NCBI GenBank assembly: GCA_026874595.1
Contig: CM049312.1
Coordinates: 54,751,429-54,815,428 of the forward strand
Reading direction: 5' to 3'
Length of the DNA stretch: 64,000 nucleotides
Source: Sipunculus nudus
Lineage: Eukaryota; Annelida; Sipuncula; Golfingiida; Sipunculidae
This document shows positions 30,997 to 45,227 of this stretch, one piece after another. The translations under genes and the position numbers were made by a program. The number at the start of each line of letters is the position of its first letter. Within the stretch, counting starts at the first letter, position 1. The notes below the pieces were generated by a model. The model searched no databases, was not told the origin of the DNA, and saw only the letters and a list, made by a program, of their open reading frames with translations.

Positions 30997-31110
30997 CAAG
31001 ATCATGTAGAGCTGGGCGATCCTGTACTCCTCCACACTCATAGGCAGACATATCCGGTACTCCTTCAGGAACATGGCTGCTTACCAATGTCCTCCAGCCT
31101 TACGTCATCA
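30997..31110 (-). CDS. PITPNM: Exon 2 with start codon of the rdgB/PITPNM-like gene
   Basis: A strong acceptor (GTGTTTTTTTTCAG) precedes the exon at 31110. After 36 bases of 5' leader, the ATG at 31074-31072 opens MFLKEYRICLPMSVEEYR then IAQLYMIL, 26 codons. This is the invariant N-terminus of PITPs (family pattern: M-x-x-K-E-Y-R...V-E-E-Y...QLYM). The donor is TTG|GTAGGT at 30996, phase 0, joining directly to KKSREET of exon 3. The final Leu stands where most relatives have Gln. The exon lies next to a minisatellite array and a DIRS insertion, but both splice sites look intact. The mature protein would be a cytosolic/ER-Golgi-plasma membrane contact-site lipid exchanger, by family knowledge. 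Confidence 0.95.
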
Positions 31111-33835
31111 CTGAAAAAAACACAGAAAACGTTTAATCATCTGTCTTCACTGATAATAATACCGTCACTTGGTTTCATTAGTGACAATTTTTCTCTAATA
31201 AATAATAAGTAATCTGCAGCTATCATTTCATATGTCTTTTTTTCTCTCTCTCTCTTTCACATAAACACAAAAAAAGACTGGACACCCCACTAAATCTTTG
31301 ACCACATAGAGGCAGTTTTGTATACATTTCTGAAGAATTAACCAATAACTTGTCAGCTTGTAACATAAAGAAAATATATATATATAAATAAACAAATAAC
31401 TATCACTCCTGAAAATACAGCAACTTCAAAAATACTGAAAATGCACAACAAATAGCAAAATGAAGAGCATGTCATCAAAATGAAAACACACAAAAAAAAT
31501 CTTAACATATATCATCAAGGGAAACATACCCAAAGACAAATTTTAAATATATGTTACCATCGATTTGAAAAAAAAAAAATATAAAAATGTCTGTGATCCC
31601 AGAGAATACAAATAAATATATTTAAATATCTGTTTGCATGTATTTATGGTATTAATCTGGTGTAACAGTGAGTAAAGTATTTTTTATACTGTGTAAAATA
31701 TCATTTACTTGCCACAAATTTAAACTAGATCAATATTTATGGTATTCCATCGATATTTCACTGAATTACTAACTGTGCAAAAAGTCTGCATATGCATATG
31801 ATTTTAACTGATGTTAAAAAAAAAGACAGTACAAGTAAATAATTAAAACATGACAAAACTAAATTTATAAATGCACAGTAGAGATAAAATGTTCTTCTGA
31901 AGATTGAACCTAACGCATGGTCTTACAAATAAAAACTTACAGGTAGTGATGAGAAATTCTGCAGCCAACAATAACGTGAAGTACTGGTGGGTGTGTCAGC
32001 TGTGACTGAACTGATACCATCAGATTGTACTGTGAGCCAACAAGTCATGTTCGTGGGAGGCAGTGTATGGTGTATACATTTACTTCCTGGCCTAACATCT
32101 AGTGAATTAATTATTGGTTTACCATATGTATAATTGTGTATGTGCCAAGTTACATATCTAGCACACGAAAGATTAATATGCACACTAGCACTAGTAGCAG
32201 AAGACCTGGCCATGACAATGAAAACTAATGGCAAATTTTTTTTTAGCACAGCTATATATACCTGCCATAGACTGCAATATATGTCTAAATAATTCACTGA
32301 ACCACTCTAAATGCAATCATCACATAAATAAACCAATAATGATGAACATGGCAGGTTGAACATATGTGAATAATAAAGAGTAATATAGCTGTTATTAGTA
32401 CACAGTATGAACCATAAAGAAAACTTCATCAGATTTCACCTCTTAAGTGTAAATTGGCTTTTATTTAAACCTGACACTGCTTTCTTGCCTAAATGGCCTT
32501 AACTCAGACAACTGCATGCGTATTTGTAGAATATCCTGTTCAGGTTAATTAGTAAACTTGTCAACCTCCATGGCCTGTTGATTTGAAAGTAACCATATAC
32601 TATTGTTAATTTTTCTTTAATTCAATTTTTTTAAGTCCCTCATGAGGCTTAAATATTTGCAATCTCACCATACAGTTACCTCCCCAGTGTAAATGCATTG
32701 TTTAATAAGGGTGTAAAATTTTAACAAAATGAAAAACAAGGGAGCATTGAAAATGTGGAAATTCTTATTGATTAGTGATAAGTTCAAAGATCTGATATTT
32801 CCTGGTATTTATATTTATTAGTTCTATGAACATCTGATGCCCCTTTAGTTTTTTTAATGATTTTAACATAGAACACTGATTACATATATGCAGCTTTGTT
32901 AGAGCTGTAGGGATAATTATCAAACTGTAGTATAATATATACAGCTGGTATACAAATTCAAGTTACATAAAACTAAGCAGCCCCCTTCCCTGTTACATAC
33001 GAGTGTGACACCATTAGTTACTAACTGGCCCTTCCTTTCCCTTCTCCCCCTATTAATAATTCATGATATCATGGTACATCTTAGAGATACAATTTATATA
33101 ACTTAATATATTGGATCTTAATGTTTTATAAATATTCATTAGCACTACTCACTATAAAATATGGCAATTTTGTACTTTGAAAAAAGGAAGCTGTTCAAAA
33201 CAGAATACATGGAAATCACACTAAAAAAATATCTCTATCCACTTATATTTATTGTTCTCTAAACATATAGTCATGAAATCATAAGAGGATTTTTAATGTT
33301 ATTTATTTTCCTGATATTTTCAAGCATAATAAATTTTGTTTTTCAGGCATCAATGACACTAGTGTTTGTTTAATATACATGTATGCCCAGCTCCTGTATC
33401 ATGATACATAATGAATTGTACAAGAAGGCAGTTTTTCATTGGTGTGACCTGTCTATTCTGTGATAGTGAACAGCTACCAAACCCTCATGAATCAAGAGTT
33501 ACCAGCATATAGCATATTCATTGAGGACCAACAGCTTTCCTTTCATACAAACATACACCCAAACAATAATAAACTTGTCTGGTGCAGCACTGTCAATGCT
33601 TGCTGAATTCAACAACAGCATTCAGCTCTAATGGCCCAGGGGCTGACAGGGTAGGCTTGGCTCTCACCAACAGCCAGGCACCTATTAATTAGTGGCATGA
33701 TTGACAGCATGTGATTTAGTGCTGTTTGGAATGGTACTTGTAAGTATGGGTCAATAAGAAGTCACAACAGCTAAGCAACACTTCCACAGTATGTCATCAC
33801 ATCTGAAATATGGCGCCAGGATGCAATATTAAAAT

Positions 33836-34640
33836 GTGGCAACTAATCCTGCAGTAGGTGACATTCCTCTTGGTGAATGGTCATCAATCCTGCAGTATTT
33901 GACCATTTTTCTAGGTGTATGGCTATCAATTCTGCAATATGTGACAATTTTTTGGTGTATGGGAATTAATATGGCCACAGAATCCAATAATATAATGTGG
34001 CAACAAATCCTGCAGTATGTGACATTCCTCTCAGTTTATGGCCATCAATCCTGCAGAATGTGACATTCCTCTTAGTTTATGGCCATTATTCCTGCAATAT
34101 GTGACATTCTTCTTGGTGTATGGCTGTCAGTCCTGCAGTATATGACATTCCTCTTGGTGTATGGCCATCAAACCTGTTGTATGTGACATTCCTCTTGGTG
34201 TATGACCATCAGTCCTGTTGTATGTGACATTCCTCTTGGTGTAAGGCCATTATTCCTGCAGTATATGACATTCTTCTTGGTGTATGGCCATCAAACCTGT
34301 TGTATGTGACATTCCTCTTGGTGTATGACCATCAATCCTGTTGTATGTGACATTCCTCTTGGTGTAGGGCCATTATTCCTGCAGGATATGACATTCTTCT
34401 TGGTGTATGGCCATCAAACCTGTTGTATGTGACATTCCTCTTGGTGTATGGCCATCAAACCTGTTGTATGTGACATTCCTCTTGGTGTATGGCCATCAAA
34501 CCTGTTGTATGTGACATTCCTCTTGGTGTATGGCGATTATTCCTGCAGTATATGACATTCTTCTTGGTGTATGGCCATCAATCTAGCAGAATGTGACATT
34601 CCTCTTGGTGTATGGCCATCAATCCTGTAGTTGTTGTGAT
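33836..34640. repeat. 41-bp minisatellite (about 19 units)
   Basis: The repeating motif is GTGACATTCCTCTTGGTGTA followed by TGGCCATCAAACCTGTTGTA and T. Variants are CCTGCAGTAT, TTATTCCTGC and CTTCTTGG. Early units (33836-34080) are more diverged than later ones. A three-unit higher-order pattern seems to repeat around 34200-34420. Confidence 0.93.
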
Positions 34641-34925
34641 TCTTAAGGCGGGAAAGCACACAGAATGACGTATTACTCTACATGATAACACTCCAACAAT
34701 ATATATCACCTGGCTTCACAGCCTTGTGAGGAAGCATTCCTGAAGCATACTGCTGGGTCAGGAAGCATTCATGTCTAGGTGAGGGCATTACTCCTAAGGG
34801 GCCTGAAGTATCCTATGGATTTTGCTGATAAAAGCATAAACATTTGTATAAATAAATTTAGTATTTTAAATGACCAGTATGAAGATATTTTAAAACAAAC
34901 ATGATGAAACTGCATTCATATATAT

Positions 34926-35704
34926 GTCGAGGGAAGAATGAGAATCTGGGAAGATCTGGAATTCTCCCGGGAAAAATGAGACTGATTTTTCCCTGGAAAA
35001 ATGAGAATTCTCATTTCATACTATGATTTGATTCTCATTTTTCCCTGGAAAACTGAGAATTCTGATTTTTCCTGGGAAAAACCAGAATTCTTATTTTTCC
35101 CAGCCTGCTTTAATTTGTTAAATGTTATCCTTTTAATAGTTAAGGTGGGTTATGTTTGCATATTATTTTACTACGGTATTTTAACCAAACTTTAATGTTA
35201 TTAACTGACCATTGCTAAAAGAACAGTAACATTTTTTGTAATGAAAAAAGTAGAAAACACATTTCTGTTAAAATCAGTTTTATTCACACATGATAGTACT
35301 AAACCCATCACATACATGTAAGTTGAAAACAAGCACACCTGATATTTATTACATATTAGTTTTTAGCACACATGATTCAATTATAAAGATTTCTAGATGT
35401 GAATATTTTTAATCTACAATTCAGTGAATATAAACATCTATGTTAGATTGACAAGAATTCTCATTTTTCCCAGGTTTGAAACCGAATTCCAATCCCTCCC
35501 GGGAAAAATGAGAATTCTCAATTTTCCCGGGAGAGACTGTAATTCTCATATGTCCCAAAAAGAATGAGAATTCTCATTCTTCGTGGGAAGAATGGGAATC
35601 CTATCATTCCATCTCTGGATTCTCATTTTTCCTGGGAAAAATCAGAATTTTAATTTTTCCTGGGAGGATTCCAGATCTTCCCAGATTCTCATTCTTCCTT
35701 TGAC
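34926..35704. mobile_element. Foldback element 3 (TTCCCGGGAA modules)
   Basis: The ends are GTCGAGGGAAGAATGAGAAT and, inverted, GTCAAAGGAAGAATGAGAAT, flanked by TATAT on the left and ATATAG on the right. Arms of about 180-250 bp consist of alternating palindromes: TTTTTCCCGGGAAAAA-type and GAGAATTCTC-type. The 350-bp centre (35105-35455) is AT-rich and noncoding. End sequence, TA-rich site and module layout match the elements at 3729 and 52385, although the module sequences do not. Confidence 0.85.
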
Positions 35705-36164
35705 ATATAGATAGAATGCATTAGCATTTACATGACCGAAGTGCCCACTGCCCCATCTAGTCTATGTCTAAGGAAATTTCCACATACAATATAAAAAAGA
35801 AGCGAGTAACATCTAAAGTTAACTAAAATTTGACAAAGGCCAAGATGATAGTAAAAGCTCTGAGATGTATAATGTCAAGACTTCATAGACCTCAAAGACA
35901 GAATGATAATGATAAGCTGATCTACTGGTAGTTTCAGACCTGAACTTGGTCAAATTGACCTTACTTCATAAAATGGTGTTAACATGCTGTAGTGTAGTAC
36001 TAAAATATAAGAACAACTGGCCTCGATGCCTAAGATATGACCGAGTTAAGATTTCATTGAAATAATGGCAAACAGCTGGCTGATAAATGTTGCAAATAAA
36101 GGTCAAATTCAACAAAAAATTTAGCATTTGGGAGAGCCATGAACAAAATCCAGTTAAAACTCTA

Positions 36165-36316
36165 GTATAAAGAATCATCTTTCAAAATGTCCTGACAAAT
36201 TAAATTTAATGCAATTCACATTTATTTGTTGATGTAAAAGTATAAAGAATCTTTTTTTTCAGAATGTAATGACAAATTAAATTTAATGCAATTCACATTT
36301 ATTTGTTGATGTAAAT
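36165..36316. repeat. 75-bp tandem duplication
   Basis: Two adjacent copies share GTATAAAGAATC and GACAAATTAAATTTAATGCA through to TTTATTTGTTGATGTAAA. They differ mainly in a T-run. Confidence 0.93.
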
Positions 36317-37796
36317 ATTTCTTATGCTAATATCATAATATCATGAAGTATATCAAATATGATTGAATTAAGTGATGCATCACAATATTTATGTTGAGGC
36401 ATATCACCCATCTCTAATTCCCCTACCCATTTGTCTCTGGACCTATATGTCTACACAGTTAGTACTGGATGATACCTATTAACCCACTTGTCCATTTGAT
36501 CAATTCTGACCACAGGGGAATTCAATATTACTCAATTATAAACCTATTGCCTCCAGGTTATTGTCTGTGTATGGCCATTAGAACAAATTCAGTTTGTCCT
36601 GAGCTGATTGGTAATAATATATCTTGGGACACAGCATCGGACCAAAATGCAAGCAGGACTCAGGGTGGTCTGTAATTTATATAATAATGTTTCAACATAT
36701 AAAGACACAGAGTACTGAAATGGTGAATTCCAACTGTATACAAGTAGTTCAGAAAACTGTTATATTTCAGCTGCTGTTAATTAGAGCAAACTAGTTACAG
36801 AGAAGTGCTACATTTCAGCTCTTGGTCACCCTGTTGATCTGACAGGAACAGCAATGCTCACCAGTACAACAGAATCCAGAGTTAGTGTGCCATCAAGAAA
36901 AGATGTGCATGCCTGTGATTCTCTCTTTTTTTTTTTTTTGTTTCTTTAGTGTTGACCTTGAGATTGTGAAATTTATTTTGCTAATGACAAAAGCAAACTG
37001 CATCTCAAGTCATGACGAGAGGTTTTACTTAGGATGGCTGCTGTTAGCCTATGAAAGGCAGGGGGAGGGGGGTAGATGTTGTGTGGCCCACTTTCCTCAT
37101 TCCGTAAAACAATGTCTGCACATTGGGAGGGGTGACAGGGCACTGACCCTCTCTGCTTGGTATTGGTGGCATTATGAAACCTAAACAGTTACACCTGTTT
37201 AGTTAACAAATTACCTAGTTGAGCTGAATGAGAAGGGTCTCTGTACCCTGCCCCCCAATCACACTCTGGGGACTCGCTAATCTTAAGTCAGTCTAAGGAC
37301 CTCATTTTTTTTTTCAGTCTAAGCAAAGGAAAAAGAGCCCTCTTCCACATACCACACAGTTGAACCAAGACACCAATGAAGCACCTGACAGGTATTCTGC
37401 TCTAAAGAACCTAAATGTGCAGGCTTAGATGTGTGTAGCCCAGTACTGTTACAAAATGGAACTTGTGTGCAAAAGAACCTTGTGAAAGGCATCAAAATTC
37501 AGCTGAAGCTATGCCAACTTACAGCTGTAAAATATCACATAAAACAGTGGTAGACAGACACAATGCAGCCCTGATTATCAGACTAAAAGGGCCTTTATAA
37601 CTGCCTGTACCTGGTGCAGATCCTAAGTGGTCTAGCATATGTCTGGAATCTAAAGCCATACAAACCTAAAACAAACACTATTAAATCCAAACATCTGACA
37701 CTAAAGTCGGTACTCAACAGTGCAACCATGCAAAGCAATGGTAGGATGTCAGTCCAAATCCAGTGAAAGCCAGACAGACATCATCAACATAAATAA

Positions 37797-38249
37797 CTAG
37801 AATACGGGTAGTTGACAAGCAACTATGTGTTTCTGCCAAATCACAGAGACATGAGTAAAGTAAGGCATTCAATGTTCCTGACATGACATGACTCCAAATA
37901 TGTGGCATCAGTCACTGATGCCAATTAAACTCCTCATATATATGTGCAATTGTCACCAAAAACAAATCTATACAGAAGGATACACCAGGCAAAATAATGT
38001 CACAATTTCAGGCCGCCACTACTGAGAAAAAGTGCATTAATGAATCCCATAAAACTGGAACAGCAGGTGGCACCACCTGTCTTTGTTAGGCACAACTACA
38101 TAGGTGAGCGAATAACTATGCCAGGTTTTGGAAAGATTGGCCAAAGGGTCTCAGTTGAGTTCTGTGGAAACAAATGTGGAGATGAAACCCAGTCAAAAAC
38201 ATAGTTTCCATATCCAAAAACATAGTAACTTTGTTTTGGCGGATTCAAT
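37797..38249 (-). mobile_element. Helitron-like element, family 2, short copy
   Basis: The minus-strand 3' end is hairpin GTTGCTTGTCAAC, then TACCCGTATT and CTAG|T. The 5' end keeps AATTGAATCCGCCAAAACAA but its hairpin partner has decayed. It is internally deleted relative to 22036-23224. Confidence 0.65.
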
Positions 38250-38745
38250 TAGGATCAGAGCAATTCTTTGATCCTGGGAGTTGTAACCTGAATACTGACA
38301 AGTGAAAATATTTTAGTACAGATCTGATTTGTAAAGCAAATTTACATGGAAATAAAGATGGTTGATATAATAATCAAATAGTAATTGATCATTAGTATTT
38401 TATATTTTACTTGTCAAGTATGATTACACAACCAATCCCTGACATGATTAATTGTAGGGTTGGGCAATATCCAAAAGCTTACTGCAATATATAGTAATAT
38501 TCTCATTTCATTCAATCATTGTTCATATTTGGTTCTGGTTCATATTATATAAAATATATACATCACATGTTATTATCATGTATAACTGAGTAACAACATG
38601 AAGTGCATACACATCTACAAAAATTAGACAGCAAACAATGACAGTGTCTGTCCAAGGAAAAATAATTTTACAGACAGCAACACCAAAACCCTCACAATCA
38701 GAGACATACACACCACATAACTGTCGTTCCTCAGCAGTGATATGT

Positions 38746-39109
38746 ATTGCCTCCCCCAGGAGGGTATGCATTCATCCTGGTTTGTGTGTGTTTGTTTGTG
38801 TTTAGGTGTGTTTGTGTGTGTGTGCACAACATAACTCACACATGAAATCTTTCATAAACAGAATCTCTGAACTTTTCAGGGCATTTCAGGAATGAGCCAG
38901 TGAAGAATCAATTAGATTTTGGTATGGATCCGGCACATGATCAGAAATCAGAAACACCATTAAGGAATATTCACAAATGTAGTCGCTCACACATGAATGA
39001 CCCAGGGATATGGGCCAAATAAGTGAATGCAAACACAGTTTTTGGAGCATCCAACAAGAGGGACTCCCCAATAGCAGGGGGTTGCATTCCTTAGAATGCA
39101 GATTTCTAG
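38746..39109 (+). mobile_element. Helitron-like element, family 3, copy 1
   Basis: The 3' end is a hairpin (TGCATTCCTTAGAATGCA), then GATTT and CTAG before T. The 5' end is ATTG followed by a hairpin (CCTCCCCCAGGAGG). Length is 364 bp, with a GT-rich microsatellite near the start and no coding capacity. It is homologous, inverted, to 56898-57239 along its whole length (shared TCATGTGCCGGAT and TGTGAATATTC). Confidence 0.7.
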
Positions 39110-42100
39110 TTTATATATGTGACATTATTTCGAACTTCCTTCAGTTATAGACACTTGGATAGAAATTATGACAAATTTCAGGGCTTCCCTTTCTATCTGA
39201 GTGTGATATGTTTGGTATTTATACGTCATTACCTATTCTTGAGATGGAACTTCAATAACGTGGTCTACAGCCTACTTTTCTAGACAGTACCAGCTAGCAT
39301 GTGTACTCATTAATGAGTAAACTTTACTGTTTTAATACCTAAAACAAGTGTGAATTATTTGGAAAAAGTTATATTACATTTGGTGGCAGTGTGCTGCTTC
39401 AGGAGGTATACACATTAGAGTATAACAAGCACCAACACCCTCAGACCCACATTCATATATTGTTTCCAAATGAGTTTCTATTCCTGATTTTGATCAAGGG
39501 CAGTTTAGGCCATGCACAAAAAAAAGTTATACTACAGATTCACCATTTTTTGTTGATTTTGTATAGAATAACTTTTGTGTTGATTATTATGCACCATTTC
39601 AAGTATTAAAGGGAATTTTTTGTACTTTTCTTGGCAAGCTTGTAAAATTAAATAATCTGTAAATTAAAAATACATTTATAAATTTACTTGCTGGCACCAT
39701 ATTATTTTGTTCTGAAAAAACATAGAACAAATACTTTCATGTGGCCTAATCCCAGGACCTTCCCTCAGACAGCTCTAGTAATATGGTACACAATTGACTG
39801 AATAATGCCAAAACTGCTGATAACCACAGACTTGGCAAATAAGAATAGGTAAACAACACTGTTGGGGTTATTGCAATTCAAGGTGCAATGCATGCTGTAT
39901 CTATAAATAAGCTTTAATTACTGAGAACTGGTTTTGTTAAGATGGCTGCACAGACAAATTTCAGCCTTTGGGTGTACTTACACAAACAGGAGTATTCTTA
40001 TTAGTAATGCTCTGTAGACGCTTCATTCAGTCAACAGTCACTTAAGAAATCTAGTGAGCTTTCAACGCTGTGTGAACAAACACAGCACTCACAGATATGT
40101 TAGCAAGTCAGTCTGTGGGTTCAGACCTCCTGCTCTCAGCTTCAATTCTTTATCTTTACAAAGAATACAGGCACCCTTTACGAGGTTTAATAGTAGGTTC
40201 TTTAACTACACATAGACGTCTGTTCATGCTTTAATTAAACCTGTGCTCGGAGGTGTTATGTTTTTACCACCGTTCAGCAATTAGCGTGCCTATTAACAAC
40301 TGAAAATATAAAAAAAAGACTCACTTTTTTAGAGCCTTAGAACAACATCCAAGGAATATCTGTTATATTCTGGAAGTAATCAGAATCCAATGATCATTAT
40401 TGTCAATTCAATGTTAAGGATGTAATTATATACGCTCCTTTATTTACTATATTGCATATAATAAATCTAGACCCTGCAAGAGTCTTAGCATTTATATTTG
40501 AACACACTGTACAAAATATGCCGTAAAAAAGTAATAAATATATTAAGTAAAATAAAGAGCCAAAGACAAAGAATATAATTTTAAAATTAAACATGTCTTT
40601 TGTACCTTTCGAAAAACATGAAAATTAACAAATCTAAAAAAATATTAGCCATAAGTGTTATAAAACGTTAAAATGAAGAGTTCTAAGCAAGGCTAAACTG
40701 TCTGTATGTGGGTGGAGGCGGTGTACAGTTGTTCTGTATGGAGTGGGCATGGCTGCTCTTTCTTCACTCCTTGGACTCTGGTGTGTGGTGTTCTGGAGCT
40801 GACCTGGGAGAGTGTCTTGGACCTTTTTGCGCTTGGCTTGGTGTGGCAATCTCTACAATCTTCATACACGTCGTTTCTATTCTTCTCCTTATAAAAATGT
40901 TGGAAGCCAAATTACTAGAATCAAACTCCACTCTCCACTTTTTTTTCGTTGGTGAGGGAGCTGGTGCTATACATGATCGACCCGAGCCTCAACTCAATTT
41001 TTCTGTTGCTGCTGCATGAGTGTTAAAGTGCTGACACTGTTAAATAATCGTATTTAAAGACACTCTGTTATTATACAATAAGATATTTCTTGTCTTGATG
41101 TTGCACATTAGTCCAAGTGGCTTTACTATAGTGCTGGCCAGCCAAGCCAGCTGTTGCTTATTCCTAGCAAGTCCTGATGAATTTAAAGCACATTCACACT
41201 GACTGCTGGATGCTCACTAAATGCTGATTACCTGACCACCTGGAACCTGGCTGCCCCCTAATCAAACTCTGATGGAGAATTCAGCTGATGATCATATCAA
41301 GACAACCATGTTCCTGGGAGCAGATCAGGAAAACTGGGTTCAACTTAAGGAACACAAGACAAGGGAACACTGGTCTACAGGAATACTGGTCTATTGAAAA
41401 ACTGGTCTTTAGATCACTGAATTCAGAGGTAAAGTGAACACAAGTCAATGAAAAACATGTATTTAGAGCACTGGTTTTCTAATATTTTAAGGGAAAACTT
41501 GTATTTGGATCACTGGTCTAGAGGACTTCCGTATTATTGCTAGCCACCTGCATATAAACCCGAAATCCTCATTCAATAGACAGCGCCACCAAAAAGTCAC
41601 TGACCAATCCTTAAAGAAATAATAATAATTATTATGAAGTCTGCAGTAAAGTGCAGACTAACTGGTCCATTCCTGTTAGAGACAGAGAAACTAAAATACT
41701 TGTTACAGAGTGAGGCAGTGTGTGCTTAATATCCCCAAATGACTGGTGAATGCTGATATTGTTAATTTACAGGGACACATTAGTCAACTTCAACTGTTTG
41801 CAGCATGTAATGACATCATCATGATCAAACAAACCCTTACAATTACTGCTACAGTCATGCTGCGGCCTCCCAGCATACCACAGCGGTAAAGCAGCAGCCC
41901 TGTAAACATACTTGATTAACATACCTTGCAGTTTCCACACTTAACTATCAAGAACCTTGTACATGTAAGCATCCCCTTTACTCTGCCTCACACCTACCCT
42001 CCCTGTACTGCCAGGTCATGCTCAGGAGCTTCCCCTCTGGCTAAACAACCTGCCAGGTGTTGGGATTACATGGTTTTCAATATGCCCCTACTGCCCATTT

Positions 42101-43286
42101 ATTTACCTGGGCCAGTCAATCCTGAATACAATGCATCATTTGCAACAATACTAAATCCCTTGTTGTGTTGGAAAACAAGTGATTTGTGACTTTGTTGTAA
42201 ATACATTTAAATATCTGATACATTTAAACAAAGAATGAAAAATATTTTAAATTTTAAATCAAGTTAGCACAACCACATCCTAAACATGCTAAGTGAATCA
42301 TAAGACACCTGTAATATTAATTAGAATAAATCTAAAAAACCAGTTAGGAGATACTGCATGTGATATTTAATGAAACTTGGACAGAGTGGTCCATAACATA
42401 CTCTTCAGCATACAAGTGTACTCATTACATACACAAGAATTTGCCATTAATTAAACTTGATTTGGTTGCTAGTCTCACACAATGTGCTACGTACAAATGT
42501 TTAACTGCAAATTAAAGACTTTGTGAAAAAAAGAGCAAATTTACTGAGAATAAACAAATCTATTCAAGTGCGAAGAGTCATGAGACACAAAAAGCACTGA
42601 GATCATGATTTTGGGATTTATATGTTTTTGGATATTATGTTGTACATGTATATGAAAGGTTATGGATGGACAGAGAAAAGTTCTGACAGACTAAGGTGAC
42701 CACTATATTCCCAACCTGTGATGTGGTGGTCACAGATAATCCCTAAGGGTATGGTAAAATCCTGATCAACACATTCAGGTTTATTCATGCATGACTTAAG
42801 AATATACCTGGCTGGAAAGCTCTGCAATGACAAATGTTATATATATTGTGACAGACTGTAAACGACTTCAGTTAGAAATATCAAGCAGCAACTACAACTG
42901 TCAATTGCTACTGCCAGCCACTGTCAGACATAAACATATATATGAACTGAATGCTGAAACACCAAACCAATAAACACTGATCTTGTAAGGGACAAAACAT
43001 CAATATTCACAACAAAAAACCTCCTATCCACCCACTATCTGTTTTAATAAAATCCCCAAAAAATAATTTGACATTTCAAGTTTATTTTGTGATATTTTGA
43101 TTAAATACCTGTTTTATCAATTTCTCTTTCTCTGCTCAAGGTTCCTGGTGTGACAGTGAATAATTAATTGTCTCTTTGACAAAACCACAAGAAAAAAACG
43201 TACACTTGTAATTTTATTTCTGCATATTTACAAAACCAATTTCCTGTCAACAGAGCACACACAATCACAAACCTGACAAACATTCT

Positions 43287-43541
43287 GTGGGCGATATTTT
43301 ATTTTTCCCTTTTTTTGTATGTTTCGATAAAATTTCATATGATCAGAGAAAAGCATGAAAATATCAGATTATTTTTGGTAAATAGGTAAAAGCACTACAT
43401 TATAAAGGATATCTTATTAAAATTGTATTATTTTATCTTCTTGATAGATGAAAATCATGATAAAATTGTTAGATAATTGGGGTTAAAATTGATGTGGGCG
43501 GTGCCTGAAAACCATACCTTCCATTTTTTCCCTAACATTTT
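43287..43541. mobile_element. Harbinger-like MITE, partial copy
   Basis: This is homologous to the MITE at 48559 in inverted orientation, sharing ATATTTTATTTTT, TCATATGATCAG and AAGCACTACAT. It ends GTGCCTGAAAACCATACCTT. The other terminus is missing. Confidence 0.6.
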
Positions 43542-45227
43542 GTGTGTGGTATGCAACTAGTTTCACTGTTAATTTTTTTTATAAATTTATAACTTATCAG
43601 AGGAGTGTCTCACTGTATCAATATTAATGTATACCTTGTATTTATTTTTATGGAAATCAATCAACAAGAGATAGTCAACAAAGATCATATCCATTCCCTT
43701 GTTGTAAGATCAGAATGCGTTTTACTGGCAATTAAGCTATGCTTTGTTTGATCTATTTAGCACTGTTAAAATTTGGTTTGGGTCTACTTCAGTTCGATAA
43801 AAACCACATGTCCAGTATTAAATACATACTTGTAATAAATAAAATAATATATGCTAGCTTTCCCATCTTAGAATTAAAAATGAAGAAAGCATAAAAAAAT
43901 TTTTAAAACCTGTAGATTCTAAATTACTCAAGGGTTTCATTTTTTTCAGAAATTCATGAGTAACCAATATCAATAAATTTTAGCAACCAATAAACTATTT
44001 GATCAAAACAAATTAAAATGCTGAATTAATAGAGTAAATCTGAATTCCCCTTTTTTAGCTATGAATAGAATATCAGACACACAAATGTATGACACTCCCA
44101 TACCCTGGTCTCCATAGAAGGCATTATTTAATTTTTCTGATATTCTCTCAGGTCTCTCAGTGAATCATAGCTAACCACCACCCAATTTAAATGTTGTAGT
44201 CTGTGTTTACAATTTAAATCTTTTACTATCACATGTTTGTCTAAACTCTGAACATGTGTGACTCACAGATTTCATATTTTATTAACCCTGATAGTAATAC
44301 TGAGTGAACTGACATTTCTGTGTATATGTGTTACATCCCTAATGTTTCTTATATATCTCCTAGTACCCCACCAGTTCTAATAGCTGGCCAGTACTGCATG
44401 TAGTAGTTGTAATTATCATTTCATCATCATATTCTTTATCCTATTATGCCTTTGAGCATATGTACTATTAGTCAACCACAAAATTATATCAATCTGCCAT
44501 TTTATTTTTCTTTGTAATATTCATCTTTTCCAAAATAAAAATAATGCTATTTTACAATTCTACAAATGTTTTGGATGCAGACCTACAATTTTCTTTATAA
44601 GAACCATAAATAGATCTATAAATATATACAATAACTATTAGTTGATCCATTAAACCAAGAAATTCAGTTACTTCAGTTGCTTTTCTGTTCATGAGGGTTT
44701 TAAATTCACGATATTCATGAAAGGGGAATTTTCGTGAAAAAAAACCTTTGTGAATAATAGGGACCCATACTGGAAGGCAAGTTGAAAGGTTAAAAATTGA
44801 TATTTATTAAAAATAATGACAATTTTTTTTGTTCAAAGATTTTAATTTAATGATTCAAAATGATATGCCATTATTGAATTTTAAATCCGCAAATATGTAG
44901 CCAACCACAGCATTCACTTGATCTGCAGTTTACTTGTTAAAGCTAATTCAGTTTGACAATAAGATGCACTCTGTGTATCTATGTAACCATAAAAACAACA
45001 CATGTATGTCAGTATACAGTGTACTGCTTGTGCCTTACTTCCACCTTGTGTAAATACATAACACTTGCCATCAACATGATCACTCGTCAAAATATGAGCA
45101 CCAACTGTTACCAGCTAGGTTTTCTGTTCCTGAACATTCTTACTGGAAATACCTGGGGTCAAACAGTGCAGCCATGGTAACACACATTCATAAGTAAAAC
45201 ACTATGAGCAGGTTACACCAAGTAAAA

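Noticed and set aside
40658-41019. Overlapping frames in a GC-richer patch, considered as an alternative first exon
   Set aside because: No recognisable domain, and no convincing donor leading into the exon 2 frame.
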